Of a stretch of 64,000 nt of DNA, positions 56,300 to 64,000 are shown one piece after another (within the stretch, counting starts at the first letter, position 1; every line of letters begins with the position of its first letter). The notes beneath the pieces are model-generated. The model did not search any database. It was not told the origin of the DNA and saw only the letters and a list, made by a program, of their open reading frames with translations. The position numbers and the translations under genes are program-made. The stretch covers positions 434,001-498,000 of the forward strand of contig WNNJ02003665.1 of NCBI GenBank assembly GCA_012934845.2, read 5' to 3'. The DNA is from Pomphorhynchus laevis. Taxonomy: Eukaryota > Acanthocephala > Palaeacanthocephala > Echinorhynchida > Pomphorhynchidae.

Positions 56300-57400
56300 T
56301 AAATGTGGAAACTGGATTAGCAGCTGTGCCAATACACCAATACTGAAATGTAGCCTACTGATGTGGCTTATGTTAGAATTTAAAAAAATGCAGATTAGTG
56401 CAATCAATTTCAATACGAAAAAGTGCTGTAGAGAGTATTAAACATAAATTAAATTATTTATTAATTTAATATAAATCAAATCTAAATTATAAAATAAATT
56501 GTAAAACATGTAAGCCAGACGCGAAAGAATGACGAATGCCGTTTCGTCATCACAATGACTCAGTGCCAGATCACCCACCACTGGATGCAGAGGAGGACTG
56601 GCAAATCAATAATTTTAAATAAATAAAAATAAATAATTTTAATAAATTAAACAATAATTTTAATCAAATGTAAATTATATACAGCATCCCGGCAAATAAA
56701 TTTTTTATAAATAAAAAATTTCTGTAAAATGATATTAAATCGCGAGCAATTATTTCCCAGATCATTTGATCTGTAAAATGTAAGGGTGTTATACTGCTAC
56801 ATACTTTCATCCTAAGCCAATGTCAGCAAACAAGTGTACGAATATTATCAGGAACCAGTGACAACACGATCTAACTACCATCATCATCCTGCGCAGGCTT
56901 AGTACTCAGTGGATCTTCATGGCGCAGGCACTGATCACTAACGTTTCAACATGCTGTAATACTTATATGGTCTATATAAAATCCAGCTAGTCGTTGAAAA
57001 ATTGAACGAAACATTCCTGCGAATTTATAGACTCCTTACCGGTCTGACACATTTCAAAATAGATTGTCAGTGCATGTCATCTGATCTGTGAAATGCAATT
57101 ATGTAATACTGCGCTATGATTCAAACAATTATGAAATTAATTTGAAATCAAAAATTATTTCGCTTAAATTTGTAATATTAAGTTAACATTAAGTTTTTAA
57201 CTTCGTAGAACTATAAAATTAGCAGCGAGGCTAATTATCGTCAGTTAACAGAAAGGTACTGAAACTTAAAGTGTAGCTGAAGGACTAGCAGCTAACTAGG
57301 TCCACTAATACTTAAAAGTAGCCTACTGATATTTTGGCTTATATAAGGATTTAAGAATATACAGAATAAGTGCTACATAATAACCGTCTAGCCATTACAT
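56300..57400. repeat. Diverged repeats incl. a truncated family B unit
   Basis: 56320-56405 and 57285-57385 share TAGCCTACTGAT and GGCTTAT with flanking AGCAGCT. 56513-56610 is a truncated family B hammerhead monomer (CGCGAAAGAATGACG, GTTTCGTCATCACAATGAC) whose core has lost bases. 56880-56955 contains an inverted CTGCGC pair. No gene. Confidence 0.5.
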
Positions 57401-58480
57401 CCATTGCCTAAAAATATATATCATTTGTACAGCTTGTCATCTCAATAATAACTTTTTAAAATATTACGCTTCATCGTGTAATTTTGACAATTTGAGAGAC
57501 GAAAAATGACGTTTGAATTTTTAAATTTTTATAAATTATGATTTTATTAATTATAAATTTTTATAATCAACTAAATAATATTATTTTTCATGTTAATTTT
57601 CAGTTTAAACTTTTCAAAGTATAAAATACGTTTCATTGTGTAATTTCGGCAACTTTAGAAACGAAAAATGACGTACATTAAAAGTACGCAAGTTAAAATG
57701 TTGATCTTAAAAAATCAACTAAAAGATCACAGTTACATTATTTGGAATTATGTGTCATTATTGAAGTGCGCAAAGATGCGCATTATAAATTATCATAAAA
57801 GAAAGGATCCTTTTAAAAACGTTCGCAATTATTTATCTACGAAATTTTGAAACAACAAGTTCCATTTACAGAATCTGACTTATCGACCAACTTCATAATT
57901 TAATCACATTAATTAAAGTAACTTTAATCTTTTAAATTTTATTTTTACGACACTTTTGAAATGCTATTCATGTGTATTCAATCGTTTGCAATTACTTGAT
58001 TTGCAATCTTTTTCTTTTTACAGTTCGTAAAATTTTATTAAGATGAAATTTATTATTTTTTTCAGATAGTAAAATTTTATTATATGCTGATCGGCAAATT
58101 CTAGCATCATTGAAGCTTTTAAATGTTATGTACTCGCTGATAGATTGCATCTAATAGTTAACAAAATGGCACTGCATTTGTCAACACAATAATGAAAATA
58201 CAGATGTCATTCAACCGTAAAGAATTTTCGAAAACATTTAAGCGTTTTAACAATTGATTTTAAAGTATAATCTACTTTTCTAAATCGACTGTGACGTTAA
58301 GTTTATTGCTGCGTTTACACATATAATGAAATTTCACGCAAAAAGACGATTCCAATAAACATGATTCCTAATCGAATTAAGTAAGTACAATAGATCGATA
58401 ATTTAGATTAGACACAATCAGTAATAAAACATTATATATAATGTTTCATATAATGTTTTACATTATATATATAATCTCAA
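57401..58480. other. AT-rich spacer
   Basis: A duplicated phrase (GAAAAATGACGT near 57500 and 57662) is the only repeat seen. A 60-codon frame at 57668 is not recognised. Confidence 0.35.
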
Positions 58481-59338
58481 GAGTTTCGTTTGAATCTGTA
58501 TTGCTCGAGATTGCGCTAGCAATTCTTTCCACATGCTCGTGTAGATGTTTGAATCGAGCATATTCTTCAGCCTGCAAACTCTCGTCACTCCTAGACGGTC
58601 ATTTGATAGCCGGCAGCCATCGTCAGTAAGATGAACTATCACACGCCGTTTTCGGCTGCCTCTGTGACATTGTGAAAATGCTTTTCCGACATCTAGCTTA
58701 AATTGTAGGTGGCGTGAACTCTTAAATCCTACAATCTGCAATGCAGACCATCATTAACAACCAGAGGATCAAACTTTCGGATGCTTGACTGTAAGAAACC
58801 GAGATTGAGTGGATCGATTCTTTCTATGTAATAAGAGTTTCATTTGAATCGGTATTGCTCGAGATTGCGATTAGCAATTCTTTCCATATGTTTGTATAAG
58901 TGTTTGAATCGAGCATATTCTTTAGCCTGCAAACTTTCGTCACTCCTAGACGGTCATGTGATAGCCGGCAGCCATCGTCAGTAAGATGAACTATCACACG
59001 CCGTTTCGGCTGCCTCTGTGACATTGTGAAAATGCATTTCCGACATCTAGCTTAAATTGTAGGTGGCGCTAGCTCTTAAATCCTACAATTTGCAATGCAG
59101 ACCATCATTAACAACCAGAGGATCAAACTTTTGGATGCTTGACTGTAAGAAATCGAAATTGAGTGAATCAATTCTTTCTATGTAATCTAAAGGTTTTGTT
59201 TGAATCGGAATTGCTCGAGATTGCGAATAACAATTCTTTCCATATGTTTGGTTAAGTTTTTGAATCGAGCATATTCTTCAGCCTGCAAACTCTCGTCACT
59301 CCTAGACGGTCATGTGATAGCCGGCAGCCATCGTCAGT
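58481..59338 (-). repeat. 354-bp tandem array, 2.4 copies, with potential pseudoknot
   Basis: Units start at about 58481, 58835 and 59191. On the minus strand each unit has GGCAGCC-GAAAC, then GTGTGATAG, then CTGACGA-T-GGCTGCC, then CTATCACATG. GGCAGCC pairs with GGCTGCC and GTGTGATAG with CTATCACAT, giving an interleaved a-b-a'-b' topology. A second hairpin ATTGTAGG/CCTACAAT lies in the spacer. Minus-strand frames (KRRVIVHLTDDGCRLSNDRL) persist across copies, but so do frameshifting differences, so I do not call a gene. Confidence 0.7.
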
Positions 59339-60380
59339 TTGATCGTCAGTATATATACTATTATATACTAATATACATACTATTTTAATATATATTGAAA
59401 TAGTTGAATATATATAATAGCCTTTGTAATATTATGTCCTTATATTATGTTATATCTCTTTATATTATGTCCTACGTAAATGGCTGATCTCTAATCTGAA
59501 ATTGCTGATCTCTAATTTTGAAAATTTGACATTTTCAAAATTAAAACTTAATTTTATTATATTTTGTAATAATTAATATTAATAATTAATATAAATTAAT
59601 TGTATTTTACTCAACTATCATGACCCTTTATGGGCCATGAGCGTTCCCAATGTATGAGTGTATCATCAGCGTATCAGCAACTGCTGTGGAAACATGCAAA
59701 GATCTGTTACATGATTTAAATCGTCTAGTCGTTCCATATATTGCCTACTAATTAAAATTGTATTATTAAAATAATTACCTTAAAATTTATTTATCTTCCG
59801 CTCAAAATCGTATTCCGCTAATTTATTTTACTCGCCGTCATATTGATTGCTCATTGAAGTTTAGTTTTGATTGAAAGCAATTTGAAATTAATTAATTTGA
59901 AATTTATAAATAATGATTAATCTAATCTTTTTTCAAGTTAATTGTTGAAATATAATTAAACAATCTTCATCATTTAGTACTTGAAAATTTGATTATTGTC
60001 TTGCAATTCTCATATTGCTGAAATGAAATTGCGACAATTAAATTTGATAATTTTAAATATAGTTTATTTTAAAGTTTGCGCTTTAATAAAATCAAATTTG
60101 TTTAACGCGCTTAAAAATTCTGTTTTAATTCCATCGAGTATTTTTAAATAATTTGGTTTGGTAGGTCTTCTTAAGGAAAATTTAAGTTAAATCTTCTATA
60201 TTTTATTGCAAACAACTGATTATAAACGCTTCATTTGATATTTAAAACTTTGACGTTAAAAATTGACGCATTTAATTGTGCCTGTCTATAATGTCCAGTT
60301 GCCTGGTAAGCTGCTTCGCACTCTCAGAATGATAAAACTGCCGTTTTCACAAAGTCATCAATTATTTTTGCTACCCATAA
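59339..60380. other. AT-rich spacer
   Basis: TATA-type runs at 59345-59420. Nothing else supported. Confidence 0.4.
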
Positions 60381-60670
60381 TTATTGTCGACTGTCACCGT
60401 GATCGGTTTTCTCTTCGCCGAGTAGAATTGTCGGTCAAACAGCACACGTACACGCAGGAAAAATTTCTGTACTGTCGTGTTTCAATGAAGGCATTTCTAT
60501 ATTCCACACTCCTTAGCTTTTACTAAATCCAGTTCTTTTGCGACCGTTTTTCCATCTCCACCAATGACCCATGCCTGTACAACAGTAGCTAAACGCACAT
60601 GCCAATCTAACTTTGGAAAATAAATCGACATTAATGCCTCTCTGCGGATCGAACAGTTTTAACACTATAT
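60380..60670 (-). pseudogene. Coding-like stretch of unknown family
   Basis: The minus strand is less AT-rich and encodes AIKEDIVLKLFDPQRGINVD, then in the next frame LDWHVRLATVVQAWVIGGDG with KTVAKELDLVKAKECGI, and further on VQKFFLRVRVLFDRQFYSAK with RKPITVTVDNNYG. The frame switches suggest a decayed gene or unrecognised small introns. I cannot name the family. Confidence 0.25.
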
Positions 60671-62390
60671 CTTCCTTAATTGCATCTGGTTTTCAACAAA
60701 AATGTAATTTGCGTCATTTTTGAATTAACTTGTTTAGCGCTTTAGCTTTGAATTAGGAAATCACTATTAAAAGACACTGGGATTATAACACAGCAGCTGA
60801 CAAATTCCTGCTATTGAAGGGTTATACAGTAATTTGATAGTTGTCTACTTTATCAAAATCTATTTGGTAGGAAACAGATTTTCAAAAATAGAGTATATTT
60901 TGCAAAGTAACTTTTGTCCTGCTTTAAGAACTGATTTAAATTATCAGAGCTTAAATTGCATTAGTCGAAAATTTCTCTAAATAGCATAAATGCCATTCTA
61001 AGCTTGAAACAATGAAATTGGGTAAGTTCAAAGTTTTAAAATAAAATTATTTAAGTTTTAATTATTTACTTAAGTTAATCTATGGAATGTATCAAGTATG
61101 AGTGTTATGAGTATTATTTTCACTAATAATCTTTTCTATACAACAAAACTGTCCATGAAAGCAAATTATATTAAATTTTTATCGGTAAAGAAATTCAATA
61201 CAAAGTATTGAATTGTAATATTTTTGTACAAGTATTGTAAAATTTTAGGGGCCGAAACTGATAAGATAGCAGTTTCTACTGATGATTTATATCCCTTATT
61301 CAGATACATCGTCTATCATATATTAGTCATAATATACAATATTAAGAAAAAGATGTACTCAATTTTTACCTCAACCTGTGTACTAATTGAATATAGCAGT
61401 CACTGGTTGGACGTTTACAGTTATTGCGAAGGAGGATCGCTTTTACAATTTAATAGGATTTTCAAAATAAGTACATTTTAGATGGTTTATATCAGGCTTT
61501 CTCATTAATTCAACTAAATGTCTCAAGCTGTTTAGAATTGGAAACTTTGACGATTTAAATATTTATTGGTGCATATTCTATGTAAAGGTAAAGGCGTCAG
61601 CCTATTAAGGTTGACGCCTTAAAGTTAACAAATTTTTAAATTGACTCCTTGGTTCATAATCAATAAAAATTTGTTTATATTTTTAGTGCTTATGGGAATT
61701 AGAGTTAATTAATTAAATGTGCATTACCAAATAGAATTTTTTTAATCTTAATGTAGTTGCGAGTATTTTACGACTGCATTGTAATAAAGTCATTTTGTCG
61801 TTTTAAGTCATTTTCGAACTCAATGCTGTGAGTTAATTACATGATAAGATAATTAATAATAAGATTCTCTTGCTCGATAACTATCATAATACGATAGCTT
61901 ACATAATATTTATAATACTGTGGTATCGTAGTATTATACTCTATTATTTATACTGTATTATTATCAATATTAAACAATTAAATGTAATTAATATTTTTTA
62001 ATTATTATTTTATATGAATTATTATTAATAATTAATAATATACTGATGGATGTTATTCGCGTAAAGTACAAAATGAGCAGTTTAATCTGCATTAATTATT
62101 TTTATTGAATAAAATCTTTACATTTTGTTATTTAACAGTCCTTATGGCTATAAGGGTACCGACGCTTGAGCTTTTATTTCGTTCCATTTTATCACACACT
62201 ATAAACTTCCAATTTACAAGAATTCAATCTACATGACTGTTAGTTACTAAAATATCATTGTTAATATACGTTCTTAATTATTTTAAGAATTAAATAATAA
62301 TTTATTTTATTTTATTGTATTATATTATTAAATAAATTTACAAATGAGACATTTGTGCAAAGAAATAAATATGAATTAAATAATAAGGTA
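60671..62390. other. AT-rich region with a PLE tail relic and one hairpin
   Basis: 61238-61330 is a PLE 3' tail relic (GGGGCCGAAACTGATAAGAT, then TACTGATGATTTATAT). 61591-61620 is a perfect AAGGCGTCA/TGACGCCTT stem with an 11-12-nt loop. No gene seen. Confidence 0.5.
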
Positions 62391-62394
62391 GTTG

Positions 62395-62640
62395 CCTAGG
62401 GAGGGATCTGTAGCCGACCCCAAAAAGGATGCCGCATTCCCTCGTTGCACGGCGTCGCTGATTCGTTGGATTAGCTAGCTGAATGCGCATTTATCATCGG
62501 TTGTCCGCCCCAACCTTGAACCAAGCTGCCTCAAAAATGTAAATGCGTTTGGTTCGACTGCGTCAAGTGTTTTGATGGCTATGGGACGAACAAATACTGT
62601 CGATCATCGATGCAGCTGTATTTGCTTCGTTTATTAAATT
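62395..62640 (-). mobile_element. C-terminal fragment of the RT plus nuclease-like element
   Basis: The minus strand encodes VFVPIAIKTLDAVEPNAFTF, LRQLGSRLGRTTDD and LIQRISDAVQRGNAASFLGS. This matches the C-terminus of the 34.7-37.5-kb element (FTPIVIETLEAV, ELGRRLV, ISAAIQRGQ) and the family's usual QRISVAVQRGNAASVLGS ending. Broken fragment. Confidence 0.75.
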
Positions 62641-63420
62641 TATTTTTCTTAATTTTTTATCCATTCTTAAATTATATATAAGAATGTTATATTTGTAAAT
62701 AAAGAGTTAAAATCTGCAGTTAAGATTTTAATGTCTTTAGAATGTCTGTTTCTAATTAAGCTAGAGAAGTGTGGGCCATCCTTAATAAACGAAAATGATT
62801 ATTAGAAAAAATATTTTAATTCTAAAAGCTACTATTGATATCGCTAGTGATATTTTTTAGTTCAAACTACAATTCCATAGATTGAACTCTTGATAAAGAA
62901 ATCTTAAATAATTTATTATTGTCATTTACACAAAGACGTAACTGTTTATTTGGATGTGGGATTACATTGATGGACTAATATTAATCTATTAATTTATTAA
63001 TGTTATTTACACAAAGACGTAACTTTTTATTTGGATATGGATGTGGGATTACATTGATGGACTAATATTAATCCACTTGCACCAATACTAACAGAAATAT
63101 ATGAGGTATTGGGAAAATAACTTTGTGAAGGATTTTTGTCTTGTAATTGATTGATACAATTATGTAGATAATGTGTTTAGCACATTATAATGTGCTAAGT
63201 GAAACAAATTCTAAAGATCCTTCTATACAATGGAATATTGGTATAGAAACTAATGCTGGCTTATCTCAAATGTTTTAGTTTTATAATTTTGAAAATTTAT
63301 CCAACTAAAGTATACTTACGAATACTAAATGTTCTTCGAATATTTTAACTTTTATTATTTTGTTTTTAATTTAATTTGTTTTGTTTTTAAATTACAATTC
63401 CAATAATAAAATCTCAATAA
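62641..63420. repeat. AT-rich DNA with an 81-bp duplication
   Basis: Units at about 62922 and 63003 share TTTACACAAAGACGTAAC and GTGGGATTACATTGATGG. Nothing else recognised. Confidence 0.7.
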
Positions 63421-63429
63421 TCTTGCCTA

Positions 63430-63570
63430 TATGCCGCCTTCTTATAGTGATGGACACGGGGAATTGGGTCTATCCAGCTTAAACCAAGTGCGCCGCCTTC
63501 TGTCTGAAGCATTCAGGGTCTCTCGCATACCTGAGGGTTCAGTGGAGGCGTACTATGGTGGGTAATCTCG
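63430..63570. repeat. GC-richer dispersed repeat, copy 2
   Basis: Same family as 25080-25210 (GCCGCCTTCTGTCTG, TTCAGGGTCTCT, GGAGGCGTACTATGG, TAATCTCGA). Edges unclear. Confidence 0.5.
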
Positions 63571-64000
63571 ACATATTTTTTTGTATTTTGTATAAATGAC
63601 AAACTTTATGCTTTTAAGTTTAATAAACTGTTTGTGATTTCCTGAAAATGATTGGATTACAAATAAGTCATTCGTTCATGTAAATCTACGAAACTATTAG
63701 AAAAAATAAATGTAAATTTTAATGTTAGACTTTGTACAAATTCTTTCTATGAACTTTACATTGAACATCATATTTTGAGTGATACATAAATATTATTGAA
63801 ATGACATTGCAATTTAAAGACTACATAGTAATGACCTAGTAATGTTAGTCAATTAATTTAACAAGTGACACAACATGTCGTTTCAATGAATTAACATGTT
63901 GTACTTATTGTTTAAATATTTTCAGTCAATTTTTATACACGTGTTATTCTATACATTCAGTCGTCCAGAATGTGATTATAAAGGTTGTACTCGCCTTCCT
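63571..64000. other. AT-rich end of window
   Basis: Nothing recognised. Confidence 0.4.

Noticed and set aside
58601-58660. HDV-like ribozyme for the pseudoknot in the 354-bp array
   Set aside because: The P1-P2 interleaving resembles it, but there is no room for a P4 hairpin and no visible catalytic C context between the second strands.
58463-59024. Minus-strand frames with KRRVIVHLTDD as a protein-coding gene family
   Set aside because: Copies 2 and 3 share a 1-bp insertion relative to copy 1 and the frames end at different places. The sequence is better explained as a structured tandem repeat.

Overview
The window is AT-rich metazoan DNA. It holds one host gene that I can follow from start to stop, set in a dense field of decayed retroelements and small structured repeats. 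The evidence for an animal is the mitotic kinase Greatwall/MASTL, spliceosomal GT-AG introns (five of only 44-52 bp), Penelope-like elements (PLEs), and LINEs of Jockey-like and L2-like type. I cannot name the species; an invertebrate with compact ancestral introns fits. I saw no prokaryotic operon, CRISPR array, tRNA or rRNA, and no convincing LTR element or Polinton.

Layout. 0-3.5 kb: fragments of a reverse-transcriptase element with a nuclease-like tail, a LINE RT fragment and a PLE fragment. 3.5-4.85 kb: first locus of a hammerhead-ribozyme repeat (family A). 5.4-7.6 kb: a decayed Jockey-like LINE. 7.7-11.5 kb: palindromic and tandem repeats, a PLE RT core and a LINE 3' fragment. 11.98-26.95 kb (minus strand): the complete Greatwall gene, 12 exons and 593 codons, with PLE, LINE and palindromic elements inside its long introns. 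28.4-29.7 kb: second family A locus. 32.5-39.4 kb: two L2-like LINE copies flanking an RT plus nuclease-like element. 43.1-45.5 kb: a second, inverted copy of the LINE that sits in Greatwall intron 4. 45.7-46.7 kb: a 316-bp tandem array carrying another hammerhead family (family B). 49.9-54.4 kb: a cluster of PLE 3' fragments. 55-59.3 kb: palindromic hammerhead-like elements and a 354-bp tandem array. 59.3-64 kb: mostly AT-rich DNA with a further RT-element fragment.

The most interesting content is the ribozymes. Two repeat families with unrelated sequence carry motifs that fold as type III hammerheads (stem III open, GUC cleavage site, CUGAUGA, stem II, GAAA). At least one copy per family, 4383-4458 (minus) and 46598-46681 (plus), keeps every core base and all three helices. 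Several other palindromic elements carry a related CUGANGA-U-stem-GAAA motif. Because PLE remnants are abundant here, and PLEs are known to be associated with hammerheads, I infer that these are retrozyme-like non-autonomous elements copied through PLE or LINE machinery. The evidence is sequence folding by eye, with no activity or expression data.
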